Assembly (NCBI GenBank): GCA_002498385.1
Contig: DAHH01000003.1
Span: 146,744 to 196,692 of the forward strand
Length of the DNA: 49,949 nt
From: Methanobacterium sp. UBA410
Lineage (GTDB): Archaea; Methanobacteriota; Methanobacteria; Methanobacteriales; Methanobacteriaceae
Reading direction: 5' to 3'
The notes under the pieces were generated by a model. That model did not search any database. It had not been told where the DNA came from and was given only the letters and a program-made list of their open reading frames with translations. Each line of letters opens with the position of its first letter. Positions within the stretch are counted from its first letter, which is position 1. Shown one piece after another: positions 33,099 to 40,807 of the stretch. Both the position numbers and the translations under genes were made by a program.

Positions 33099-34289
33099 TT
33101 AAATATCCCTGTTGAACCTGCTTACACCCACTGCAAAGAAAAGCAGGGTGAATGCAAGAAGTACCACCACGTCAACCCATATACCACCTATACCCGCACC
33201 TTTGAGCATAACAGCCCTTAAAGCATCGTTTGCATATGTTAATGGGAATATATAGGCTATTTTCTGGAATATCCATGGCATGGTCTCTATTGGATAAAAA
33301 ACTCCAGATACAAACATCATTGGCAGTGCAAAGGGCATGATGATCTGGCTGTAATCTTCCTGAGTGCCCACCCTTGCAGACACCATTATTCCAAAACCAA
33401 CGAAGCAGAGCACGGTGAGTATCAGCAGGAGCATCATCAGCACTATGCTTCCGTTGATGGTGATGTTAAAGAGCACCACTGCGGCCATAATCAATATTAT
33501 TGCCCTGACAGTTTCTATTGTGAGGTGGGATATTATTTTACCTCCAATAACTGTAGCAACACTTGTAGGGGTCATAAAAAGCCTTGCAAGTTCTCCACGT
33601 TCACGTTCACCAGCTATGGATCCTCCCATTCCGAACATTGCCGAGAACATGATGGTCATTGCCAGTATGGCCGGTACAAGGAAGTCCATGTATTTGATGT
33701 CACCGTAGAGCTTGTTTATCTGGAAGTTCACTGAGTTCATCATGTTCTCTATGCTAACACCTGCAAGTCCTGATTTGGATGCAACGTTGGATGTTTGAAC
33801 CTGTATTTGACCGTTTCCTGTTGCAGCCTCAAGTTTTTCAATTCCAATCTGTTCTGAAATACTACTGAAAAGCTCCTGCGTTGCAGGTACAAGCGCCTGT
33901 GTTGCCATCTGATCTGAAGAATCAACGTAAACAGTCACAGTTTTTGATTGATTATCACTGATATTTTCGTAATCGTTTGGAAGGATAATTGCTGCCTTTA
34001 CCTGTCCATCAACAACCATCTGTTTACCCTTGTCTGGGTCAGCTATTATCCCCTTAACATCGTAGAGATCCAACCCCTTTATGGCGTGTAAGGTTGCATT
34101 TGTAACAGGACCCTGGCTGTTTTCCACAACCACAACAGGGATGTTCTGAATTTCCCCACCCATACCGTAGCCGAAGAGGGCTATCATGAGTATTGGAAAG
34201 ATGAGCATTGAAATTAGACGTGGTTTATGTCTCCAGAGGACCAGCAGATCCTTTTTGATCATCCACATCAATTTTTTAGTTTCTGACAT
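33099..34289 (-). CDS. ABC-2 type transporter permease
   Basis: A 396-residue permease of the ABC-2 (ABC2_membrane_3, YhgE/DrrB-like) export class: a first transmembrane helix (about 22-44, LISMLIFPILMIALFGYGMG), a large extracytoplasmic domain (about 45-210) and five C-terminal helices (about 215-390). The GERERGELARLFMTPTS loop after the second helix is the family's coupling segment. Its start overlaps the stop codon of the ATPase gene (TAATG at 34289), so the two are translationally coupled parts of one exporter, probably for a drug, lipid or peptide. It is the last gene of the padR operon. Confidence 0.93.
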   Translation of the reverse strand: MSETKKLMWMIKKDLLVLWRHKPRLISMLIFPILMIALFGYGMGGEIQNIPVVVVENSQGPVTNATLHAIKGLDLYDVKGIIADPDKGKQMVVDGQVKAAIILPNDYENISDNQSKTVTVYVDSSDQMATQALVPATQELFSSISEQIGIEKLEAATGNGQIQVQTSNVASKSGLAGVSIENMMNSVNFQINKLYGDIKYMDFLVPAILAMTIMFSAMFGMGGSIAGERERGELARLFMTPTSVATVIGGKIISHLTIETVRAIILIMAAVVLFNITINGSIVLMMLLLILTVLCFVGFGIMVSARVGTQEDYSQIIMPFALPMMFVSGVFYPIETMPWIFQKIAYIFPLTYANDALRAVMLKGAGIGGIWVDVVVLLAFTLLFFAVGVSRFNRDI

Positions 34290-35368
34290 TATTCAACCCC
34301 TTTATTCTTTTTAGATGTAACCGCCATGAAAACATCCTCCAGTGACGGATCTTTAGTATGTATTGAGGTTATTTTTCCATTATTTTCTATAATGGTTGCA
34401 ATTAATTTGTTTATGGAGTCTTCAACGTTGTAGATGCTGACTGTTATCCTTTCAGAATGATCTTTTGTGACTTTAAGAACGTAGGGGAGAGATCTTATTG
34501 TATCTATGAGTTTTTCATCCAGGTTACTCATCATAATACTTATCTCTTTTGAATCAACCTTTCCTTCTATTTCATCCTTTGCAATGACATTTTTAAGTTC
34601 ATCAAAGGATGGATCCTTATTTAGAGTGCTCTCACTTTCAAGCTCTCTGAGAATGCTGTTTACACCGGATCCACGTTTTTTCTGATCTATGGCCTGATCT
34701 TTAAGTTCCTGCGGTGTATCAAATGCAGCAAGCTGCCCCTGGTTAATTATACCCACAGTATCGCACAGTTTTTCCACCTCGTACATGTCGTGGGAGCAGA
34801 GTATGATGGTATGACCATTTTCATTGAGTTCCTCTATAAGGTCCCAGAGGATCCTTTTGGTTGTTGGATCCAGTCCTATGGTTGGTTCATCTAGGAAAAG
34901 TATGTCTGGGCGGTGAATTAAACTTGCAGCTACAGAAACTTTTTGTTTTTGTCCACCTGACATCTGGCCTATCTGTTTATTTTCAGCGTACTTGATGTCC
35001 ACCAGTTCAAGAAGTTCATCTATCCTGGTATCCTTGAGATCTTCTGACATTCCGTAGTAGTCTGCACAGAGTTCAACATTTTCTCTGGCAGTTAAATCTT
35101 TGTAAAGACTTACCAGTTGCGGAACCATTCCAATTTTCTGTCTTACCTCATTTGGAGATTTTTTAATATCGTAACCTGCTACTTCGGCGGTTCCTGATGT
35201 TGGTTGAATGAGACATGTGAGCATCTTGATGGTGGTTGTTTTTCCAGCACCGTTTGGTCCTAAAAACCCAAATATGCTTTTATTGTCAACTTTTAAGTTT
35301 AAACCATTCACCGCCAAAAAATCTTTGTACTTTTTGGTGAGATCAATGGTTTTTATGGCGTATTTCAC
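34289..35368 (-). CDS. ABC transporter ATP-binding protein
   Basis: A 359-residue ATPase of the CcmA/DrrA type. Walker A GPNGAGKTTT (about 38-47), signature MSGGQKQKVSVAASL, Walker B ILFLDEPTIGLDP and the switch His in ILCSHDM are all present. A C-terminal extension (about 235-359) with ISIMMSNLDEKLIDTIRSLP and an ending SIHTKDPSLEDVFMAVTSKK is typical of drug/antibiotic exporters. The start is GTG (35366-35368), two bases after the padR stop, with GGAG inside the end of padR. It powers the adjacent permease. Confidence 0.94.
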   Translation of the reverse strand: MKYAIKTIDLTKKYKDFLAVNGLNLKVDNKSIFGFLGPNGAGKTTTIKMLTCLIQPTSGTAEVAGYDIKKSPNEVRQKIGMVPQLVSLYKDLTARENVELCADYYGMSEDLKDTRIDELLELVDIKYAENKQIGQMSGGQKQKVSVAASLIHRPDILFLDEPTIGLDPTTKRILWDLIEELNENGHTIILCSHDMYEVEKLCDTVGIINQGQLAAFDTPQELKDQAIDQKKRGSGVNSILRELESESTLNKDPSFDELKNVIAKDEIEGKVDSKEISIMMSNLDEKLIDTIRSLPYVLKVTKDHSERITVSIYNVEDSINKLIATIIENNGKITSIHTKDPSLEDVFMAVTSKKNKGVE

Positions 35369-35370
35369 GT

Positions 35371-35796
35371 TTAAGTCTCCTTTTCATTTTCAAAAAACAT
35401 GTCCAATAAGAATTTCTTCAGCCCTTCACTCATATGACTTCTGATTACCTTCTTAACTGTTGAAAGTTTTGACTTACCCTCCGGGGTAATTTCGTAATAT
35501 TTCACCCTTTTTTTACCTTGAGATTCCCAAGTGCCCTTTATAAGTCCATTTTTCTCCAGCTTATGGAGCAGGGGGTACATGGTACTGGGGCCAGCCAGCT
35601 TTTTTTTTGAGCAGGATAAATGATAAAAAGTATTTATTCTGGTCATTAATTCGTATCCATGTTGTTTTTTTTCGTTGATAATCCAAAGTGTTAATAAATC
35701 CCTGATTCCCTTCATAAAACTTCTCATAAGTTTTACGTCGTGTTTTGGTAAGCTTTCTAGATCTCTGTAATTTTCTTCATTGTTTTTTTTGGACAA
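35371..35796 (-). CDS. PadR-family transcriptional regulator
   Basis: A 141-residue PadR-type winged-helix repressor: LTLWIINEKKQHGYELMTRIN, then AGPSTMYPLLHKLEKNGLIKGTWESQGKKRVKYYEITPEGKSKL, followed by a C-terminal dimerisation helix. It heads an operon with the ABC exporter and so probably represses the operon until a ligand carried by the exporter binds. The tandem TTGATATATC palindromes 80-110 bases upstream are the candidate operator. The N-terminal 30 residues (KKNNEENYRDLESLPKH) are an extension beyond the usual family start. Confidence 0.9.
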   Translation of the reverse strand: MSKKNNEENYRDLESLPKHDVKLMRSFMKGIRDLLTLWIINEKKQHGYELMTRINTFYHLSCSKKKLAGPSTMYPLLHKLEKNGLIKGTWESQGKKRVKYYEITPEGKSKLSTVKKVIRSHMSEGLKKFLLDMFFENEKET

Positions 35797-35875
35797 CTAA
35801 CCCCTCCTGACCTGGGATTCGTTTATAAATGAATTATATTATTTTCAATTAACGTATCAACTGTTAAATCCATAG

Positions 35876-35905
35876 TTGATATATCAATTTTTGATATATC
35901 GAAAT
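35876..35905. promoter_or_regulatory. Tandem palindromic operator candidate for PadR
   Basis: Two units at 15-bp period: TTGATATATCAATTT then TTGATATATCGAAAT. The first contains the perfect 12-bp palindrome TTGATATATCAA; the second differs at its right arm. They lie upstream of padR and adjacent to TATA-like sequence, in the position expected for an autoregulatory operator. Confidence 0.6.
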
Positions 35906-36113
35906 GGAATATATATGGAAGCGCTATATAAAGGTTGGGTTCATTGATTGACATTTTATGAAACGGGGATGGTGGGCTAAAAATTGGATTACAATCTAAA
36001 ATAGCTTTTTAAATTACTTTTAGCTTTAATATATTGCTTGCACATTTTTTTCAACCGGGTTACATAACTTGGTTACAATTTTAACACATTTTCGCATGTT
36101 CAAACCACAAATG

Positions 36114-36146
36114 TTAGGCATGCCTAAAAATGTTAGGTAAACCTAA
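36114..36146. promoter_or_regulatory. Two DtxR/IdeR-like palindromes
   Basis: TTAGGCATGCCTAA at 36114-36127 is a perfect 14-bp palindrome; TTAGGTAAACCTAA at 36133-36146 has perfect 6-bp arms around AA. Centre-to-centre spacing is 19 bp, so two dimers could bind side by side. The core TTAGG-N4-CCTAA matches the binding sites of metal-sensing DtxR-family repressors. Confidence 0.65.
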
Positions 36147-36161
36147 TATTTTTTCTCTTAT

Positions 36162-36176
36162 ACTTATATATATAAA
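36162..36176 (+). promoter_or_regulatory. TATA box next to the DtxR-like palindromes
   Basis: The sequence TTATATATATAAATT is a strong archaeal TATA-like element about 16 bases after the second palindrome. It is nearly symmetric, so orientation is uncertain; the palindromes would occupy the TFB/activator side for rightward transcription. Confidence 0.5.
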
Positions 36177-36331
36177 TTTTGCACTGCTGACTGAAAACCA
36201 GGGACTGACTCCACTTAAAAAAGTTTCTTAAGCTAAAAAAAGATAAAAAGGGATTTGAATAAGTTAAAAATGAACATTGATGTGATAAAAAAAAGCTTTA
36301 AATCCTATTTTTATTGTAAAATGGGGTTATA

Positions 36332-36601
36332 TCACATTTTTTTGCCCATATCCTTGAGCATCTCCATAACTTCCATTTTATCCTCCTCTTTTGGGGGATT
36401 TTTATGGCCGTTTATGGCCGTGTAAGCAAAAGATGCTGCTATGCCTCCAAATAGAATTGCAATGGCATTTAAAAAGTTGTGTCCTGGCATTCTGGTGTTG
36501 GATGCATATCCGATCCATGCAAGTGCCTGGAGAGATAAAAATGTCACAAAAGCGAATGTAACTCCTGCCAGTACCAGTCCTACGATGATCTTTCTGTCCA
36601 T
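36332..36601 (-). CDS. Small two-helix membrane protein, hypothetical
   Basis: An 89-residue protein from the ATG at 36601: two hydrophobic segments (about 4-26 and 39-60) and a charged C-terminal tail (KNPPKEEDKMEVMEMLKDMGKKM). I do not recognise a family. GTGAT just before 36601 supports this start over the open frame reaching 36679. It contains a 10-bp tandem duplication (TTTATGGCCG twice at 36401-36420), which is not a multiple of three and so must have been fixed long ago or accompanied by adjustment of the frame. It is divergent from the TIM-barrel gene. Confidence 0.6.
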   Translation of the reverse strand: MDRKIIVGLVLAGVTFAFVTFLSLQALAWIGYASNTRMPGHNFLNAIAILFGGIAASFAYTAINGHKNPPKEEDKMEVMEMLKDMGKKM

Positions 36602-36690
36602 GTATATCACGTTACTTGTATCATGTTGTAACATCATGGTATTTATGCTTTTTATAGCACATCTAATAATATAGATCATGGGGTTTAAAA

Positions 36691-37446
36691 ATGAAGATCG
36701 GATTTTCTACACTGGCACTTTTTGCAGATTCCTTTGAAAAATGGCTTAAAACAGCTAAAGATGACAAATTTCAACTTATAGAGGTGCTCTGTGAAGGACC
36801 TTGGACCTGGCCCAGAAATGCCATGAAACTCCACGAGGATTCACTTGAGATTTTCAGCTCCTACGATGTGGACGTGTTTCTGCATGCACCAACCATAGAC
36901 CTGAACCCTGCAAGCCTCAACCCTGGAATAAGGGAGGAAACCCTGGTTCAGCTCAAAGAAACCGTGGACATGGCGGTAAAAATTGGTGCTCAGGCAATCA
37001 CAACACATCCTGGCTTAATTCACCGTTTTGAGGATCGTGTGAGGAACATGGGGATGCAGTTTGCAGTTGAAACCCTGAAAAAGGCCAGTGAATATGCAGA
37101 GGACCGTGGAATAATCTTTTCAATTGAAAACATGCCAAATAAATATAAGTACTTCTGTAACAGCGCATCTGAACATCAGTACTTCATTGATGAATGTGAG
37201 TGCAGCGCAACCGTTGATATGGGCCATGCAAATACCACAGTCAACCCGGAATCCTTTTTGAACGTTGATGGGATAATTTACTACCACTTAAGTGACAACA
37301 ACGGTAAGAGAGACCAGCACCTTGCACTTGGTGAGGGCAACCTGGATCTGAACCTTGTTAAGGGTATAGACAACGTTATAATAGAACTCAACAGCTACCA
37401 GAATGTCCTGAAAACCAAAAAACTTCTCCTTGAATGGCTGGGATAG
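36691..37446 (+). CDS. Xylose-isomerase-like TIM-barrel sugar phosphate isomerase/epimerase family protein
   Basis: A 251-residue AP-endonuclease-2/xylose-isomerase-like TIM barrel. Metal-ligand candidates lie on successive strands: TTHPGLIHRF, FSIENMPN, ATVDMGHANTT, YYHLSDNNGKRDQHLALGEG and VIIELN. Such proteins isomerise or epimerise sugars or act as AP endonucleases; the HLSDNNGxxDxHLxLGEG block favours the isomerase-like group common in methanogens. The substrate is unknown. Start at ATG 36691 behind GGGGTTT. No operon partners. Confidence 0.85.
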   Translation: MKIGFSTLALFADSFEKWLKTAKDDKFQLIEVLCEGPWTWPRNAMKLHEDSLEIFSSYDVDVFLHAPTIDLNPASLNPGIREETLVQLKETVDMAVKIGAQAITTHPGLIHRFEDRVRNMGMQFAVETLKKASEYAEDRGIIFSIENMPNKYKYFCNSASEHQYFIDECECSATVDMGHANTTVNPESFLNVDGIIYYHLSDNNGKRDQHLALGEGNLDLNLVKGIDNVIIELNSYQNVLKTKKLLLEWLG

Positions 37447-37560
37447 TGTTTTATTTTTGAAAATTTCCTCTGATCTTCTACCTTTAAATTCTCTATTTTT
37501 AGCTTGATTTATTGGGTTGATTTAAAGGTTGATTCTTTTTTGGAAAATATTTAGAATAAT

Positions 37561-37586
37561 CTGTGATTGCTATCTGTGATTGCTTC
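37561..37586. repeat. Tandem duplication, 13-bp unit x2
   Basis: CTGTGATTGCTAT is followed directly by CTGTGATTGCTTC. Confidence 0.8.
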
Positions 37587-37717
37587 ACCTTTTTTGAGAG
37601 TAAACTGTTTGATGAGAAAAAATAAATAAAAAAGGTAGTAAAGTATTAATCAAGATTTAATTCTAGATCTTTTACTTGAAATTTGTTGGTTTTAGGAATC
37701 TGGATGCATTTGAGTTG

Positions 37718-37760
37718 AATTATTTTTGAGGAGGATAATAATTATTTTTGAGGAGGATAA
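37718..37760. repeat. 22-bp-period duplication containing the Shine-Dalgarno of the DUF362 gene
   Basis: The 20-base core ATTATTTTTGAGGAGGATAA occurs at 37719-37738 and again at 37741-37760, each preceded by an A. Both copies contain GAGGAGG; only the second is at a working distance from the ATG at 37766. Confidence 0.95.
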
Positions 37761-37765
37761 ATTTA

Positions 37766-38872
37766 ATGGTTAGCAAAGTTTATTTTACAGATTTCAAGTC
37801 GAGAAAAAGTGCAGATAACAAGATAAACAAGGTTAAAAGGCTTTTTGATGCAGCAGGATTTGGAGGTCTAGTTGAAGGTGACGATCTCACGGCTGTTAAG
37901 CTGCACTTCGGTGAGGAGGGAAACGATTCTTACATAAACCCGGTTTTTGTAAGGCAGGTGGTTGACAAACTAGTTGAAAATAAGGCTCAACCCTTCCTGA
38001 CAGATACAAACACTCTGTACTATGGAAAAAGGCATGAATCTGTAAATCATATAAAAACAGCGGTGCTCCATGGATTTGATTATGCTGTGGTTGGGGCCCC
38101 GATTATCATTGCAGATGGTTTAAGGGGTGGAAATTCCCAGGATGTTGAGGTTAACCTCAAACACTTTAAGAAGGTTAAGATTGCAGGGGACATCCATGGA
38201 TCAGACAGCATGGTCGTGATGTCCCACTTCAAGGGTCATGGCATGAGTGGATTCGGAGGTGCCATAAAGAACCTTGCAATGGGCTGTGCCTCACCAGAGG
38301 GAAAACTTGAACAGCACAGCTGCGTCAAACCAATAGTTACAGAGCTCTGCACAGGCTGTGGGATATGTGTTGATTCATGTCCAGTTTCTGCCATGGCACT
38401 TGAGGACAGCAGATCGGTTATAAACTACGATGAATGTATAGGCTGTAACAACTGTGCAGATGCATGTCCAGAAACTGCAGTGGATCTTGACTGGGATAAA
38501 ATGGGGGTCTTCATGGAAAAAATGGTTGAGTATGCATACGGAGCTGTTAAAAACAAGAAGGACAAGGTTGGATACATCAACTTTTTAATGAACGTCACAC
38601 CTGACTGTGACTGTTTGCCGTGGAGCGACAGACCCATAGTTCCAGACATTGGTATTCTGGCATCAAAAGATCCTGTTGCACTTGATGCTGCAAGTTATGA
38701 CCTTGTAAATCAACAGGAAGGTTTTAAAAATTCGTTACTTCATAGAAACTGCCATGCAGGTGAAGACAAATTTAAAGGTGTCTACGATCGTGTTGATGGA
38801 CGTGTTCAGATAGAATACGGCGAGAAAATATGCCTTGGAACTGCAGATTACGATCTGGTAAGTATAGATTAA
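37766..38872 (+). CDS. DUF362 domain protein with two [4Fe-4S] ferredoxin motifs
   Basis: A 368-residue soluble iron-sulfur protein. The N- and C-terminal parts form the DUF362 domain (ADNKINKVKRLFDAAG, LTAVKLHFGEEGND, MSHFKGHGMSGFGGAIKNLAMG, ASKDPVALDAASYDLV), and between them sit two ferredoxin motifs, CTGCGICVDSCP and CIGCNNCADACP, each giving four Cys ligands. The family is common in methanogens and anaerobes; the function is unknown, with a redox or maturation role inferred from the clusters. The start is ATG 37766 because GAGGAGG lies 10-16 bases before it; the frame itself opens at a TTG 18 bases earlier that overlaps this ribosome site. Confidence 0.9.
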   Translation: MVSKVYFTDFKSRKSADNKINKVKRLFDAAGFGGLVEGDDLTAVKLHFGEEGNDSYINPVFVRQVVDKLVENKAQPFLTDTNTLYYGKRHESVNHIKTAVLHGFDYAVVGAPIIIADGLRGGNSQDVEVNLKHFKKVKIAGDIHGSDSMVVMSHFKGHGMSGFGGAIKNLAMGCASPEGKLEQHSCVKPIVTELCTGCGICVDSCPVSAMALEDSRSVINYDECIGCNNCADACPETAVDLDWDKMGVFMEKMVEYAYGAVKNKKDKVGYINFLMNVTPDCDCLPWSDRPIVPDIGILASKDPVALDAASYDLVNQQEGFKNSLLHRNCHAGEDKFKGVYDRVDGRVQIEYGEKICLGTADYDLVSID

Positions 38873-38894
38873 AGGATGTTTACAGGATGTAAAG

Positions 38895-38978
38895 ATGAGG
38901 TACTCTAGCTCATCAAAATACTTTGAAGCAGATGATTTTAAAGAGGGCACAATGATCTGGATCTGGCGGTTTAAGTAA
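38895..38978 (+). CDS. Possible 27-residue small ORF, hypothetical
   Basis: ATG to TAA, 27 residues beginning MRYSSSSKYFEADDFKEGT and ending MIWIWRFK. It starts 22 bases after the DUF362 stop and has AGGATG-like sequence just upstream. Amino-acid composition is more protein-like than the surrounding AT-rich DNA. It could be a genuine small peptide, the remnant of a longer gene, or chance. No domain recognised. Confidence 0.2.
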   Translation: MRYSSSSKYFEADDFKEGTMIWIWRFK

Positions 38979-39038
38979 GGAAAGCAATCATCACTACAAA
39001 ATTAGCATGAAACACAATCACAATCATCGCAATCAGGT

Positions 39039-39070
39039 TTTTTATAATCAACAGTTTTTATAATCAACAA
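39039..39070. repeat. Tandem duplication, 16-bp unit x2
   Basis: TTTTTATAATCAACAG is followed directly by TTTTTATAATCAACAA. Confidence 0.85.
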
Positions 39071-39075
39071 AAGTT

Positions 39076-39159
39076 TTCTACAGTAGAATTACTCATGTTT
39101 TTACTGGCATGACCTCCATGGAAAATCAACGTAATTTTAAAGAATTTTCTACAGTAGAA
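39076..39159. repeat. Two copies of the palindrome TTCTACAGTAGAA
   Basis: Perfect 13-bp palindrome (arms TTCTAC and GTAGAA around A) at 39076-39088 and again at 39147-39159, exactly 71 bases apart. The flanks are similar too (TTTTCTACAGTAGAAT). Convergent-gene setting argues against a simple promoter operator. Confidence 0.75.
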
Positions 39160-39199
39160 TAGAGCGGTTTAAATTGGAGCCCATTAAATGAGGACTGAT

Positions 39200-39988
39200 C
39201 TAAAAATCGATGTCAAGGATCTCCCTGATGTTTTTAACAACAAAGTCCGCAGAATCATAAACTTTTTTCTGCACCCATTTGTCCTGTTGAAGTGTTAAAA
39301 CACCAGTATCTGCTTCTTTGAGGGCAAGTATGTCGTTCACATCGTTTCCAACCATCATTACCCTGTAATTTTTCTTGAGACTTTTTACAATTTCCCTTTT
39401 CCTCTTGGTGTCTGCCGTTCCAAAGACATTTTCTTTGGGGATATCAATGAAATCTGCAAGCTTTTCAAGGGAACCCTGTCTGTCCCCGGATGCAACGAAA
39501 ATTTCAAAACCCCTACTTTTAAGTTCATCAATCACTTCTGGAACTTCTTTAAATATTTTGCCGCCTGAAGTTATTGTAAACTCAATTTCTCCCTCTTCCA
39601 TGTTGGCTATAAAACCAGATCCACTGCATATCTGCACGTTGTATTTTTTATCGATCACAGCGTTCAAGGTATCCTGTATGTCTTTTACGGGAGTTTTATC
39701 ATTTTTGAGGAGTTCAAGCAGTTTTTCCTTGTCTACATTCACTGCAGAATAACTAACATCAAATTTGACCTTGTTCTTTTCAAGGAAGTGGTGAATGGTC
39801 TGGTCAGGTCTGGCCCTTCTTATGCATTTAGATGGGTCTGTCTGAAGAACAACAAGAGCCCTTTTATTGTTGTAGTCAACTACATCAATTGAACTCACAT
39901 CATCACATATAACACCCCTTTTGATGTCTTTAAGGGCCCTGTACCTTTCTATGAGCGTACCTGAATTATCGAAGACGATCGCTTTCAT
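39200..39988 (-). CDS. HAD-superfamily hydrolase (P-type-ATPase-like variant)
   Basis: A 262-residue HAD phosphatase-like protein. Motif I is FDNSGTL: the nucleophile Asp is present, but the usual second Asp (DxD) is Ser, an arrangement similar to the DKTGT of P-type ATPases and to some small archaeal HADs. Motif II is the Ser of FVASGDR, motif III the Lys region TKRKREIVKSLKK, and motif IV VMMVGNDVNDILALKEAD. The order and spacing, with a cap between motifs I and II, resemble the catalytic domain of P-type ATPases as a free-standing protein. Substrate unknown. Monocistronic. Confidence 0.82.
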   Translation of the reverse strand: MKAIVFDNSGTLIERYRALKDIKRGVICDDVSSIDVVDYNNKRALVVLQTDPSKCIRRARPDQTIHHFLEKNKVKFDVSYSAVNVDKEKLLELLKNDKTPVKDIQDTLNAVIDKKYNVQICSGSGFIANMEEGEIEFTITSGGKIFKEVPEVIDELKSRGFEIFVASGDRQGSLEKLADFIDIPKENVFGTADTKRKREIVKSLKKNYRVMMVGNDVNDILALKEADTGVLTLQQDKWVQKKVYDSADFVVKNIREILDIDF

Positions 39989-40254
39989 ACTATCAACTAC
40001 CGTTAAGTTGTTTTAATTCAAACTTAAAGATTGTGGGTTGATCTTCAGTGCTTTTCAGTTAATAAATTAATCCTAAATCCTGGGTTGGGGACATGTTCTG
40101 AAATAAACCCCTTGAAAACCTATTTTTTTTCCGAATATACGTCCTTTTATCAGTTTTTCATCCCCATGATCCCCAATTTTTGTGAACGTCTTCACAAAAA
40201 AATTTCAAAAATTTATTAATTTGTGACAGACAAATTAATACTGGGGGTACTCAT

Positions 40255-40764
40255 ATGGAGTTACGTAAAATTGGAAAATTAATGTTTCTGATTTTTGTTG
40301 TGATCTGTGGAACTTCTCCAGTATTTTCCATGAACTCTGCTTCACAGAATGTGAATATAGAAGTGCCTGAAACCAATGCTATCTCCTCAAGATATGGTAC
40401 AGAAGGTTCATCAGTAATAAATTTAGGATACATATCCCCAGATGATACTGAAACAGCGTTTAACGACTTGAAAGTTAAAGGGCTCTCAAATAATAATGCC
40501 CAATTATGGGTTAAGGCCTGTGGAGATTTTGTAGGTCAAAAAACCTCACAGAAAATAAGTCTTTCAAATTTAAAATTTGATGTGGCTGGCAGCAGTGATA
40601 AAACTAATTTTTCAGAGGGCTATGTTAGGATGATGAACGGAGGAAACTCAGATGATGACCTCACTTTAAACCTTTACCTCAAGGTTCCCTACGGAACAGC
40701 TCCAGATACCTACACAACAACCATATACTTAACTTCAGTACTGGATACATTGGAACCTGCATAA
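40255..40764 (+). CDS. Secreted protein, hypothetical
   Basis: A 169-residue exported protein: signal peptide (about 1-25, ending PVFS-M), then a beta-rich domain with conserved-looking APDTYTTTIYLTS near the C-terminus, a pattern shared by WxL-like and other bacterial-type surface domains. There is no transmembrane or anchoring segment after the signal, so it is probably released or bound to the envelope. GGGGGTAC lies 6-12 bases before the ATG. It stands alone next to the decay island. No named family is recognised. Confidence 0.75.
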   Translation: MELRKIGKLMFLIFVVICGTSPVFSMNSASQNVNIEVPETNAISSRYGTEGSSVINLGYISPDDTETAFNDLKVKGLSNNNAQLWVKACGDFVGQKTSQKISLSNLKFDVAGSSDKTNFSEGYVRMMNGGNSDDDLTLNLYLKVPYGTAPDTYTTTIYLTSVLDTLEPA

Positions 40765-40807
40765 ACGCATGAAAATGATTTTTTAAATTCTCTCTTTTTA
40801 CTGGTGA

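Larger units (their letters stand above)
35906..36331. other. Gene-free region with orphan regulated promoter
   Basis: Together with the operator this forms a 535-bp gene-free gap. It holds two TTAGG..CCTAA palindromes (36114-36146) and a strong TATA box (about 36162-36174), but no convincing ORF follows before the opposite-strand small membrane gene. A non-coding RNA or a missed small peptide is possible. Confidence 0.4.
37447..37765. other. Intergenic region upstream of the DUF362 gene
   Basis: A 319-bp gap with a 13-bp tandem duplication (CTGTGATTGC repeated at 37561-37586) and a 22-bp-period duplication of the ribosome-site region (37718-37760). No ORF or RNA gene is seen. Confidence 0.5.
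38873..39199. other. Intergenic region with duplicated palindromes
   Basis: A 327-bp gap between convergent genes. It holds a possible 27-codon ORF, a 16-bp tandem duplication and two identical 13-bp palindromes TTCTACAGTAGAA. No RNA gene is recognised. Confidence 0.5.

Noticed and set aside
36270..36422. Plus-strand ORF downstream of the DtxR-like sites
   Set aside because: About 50 codons, most of it antisense to the better-supported small membrane gene; Ser/Ile/Phe composition is typical of antisense frames and there is no ribosome site.
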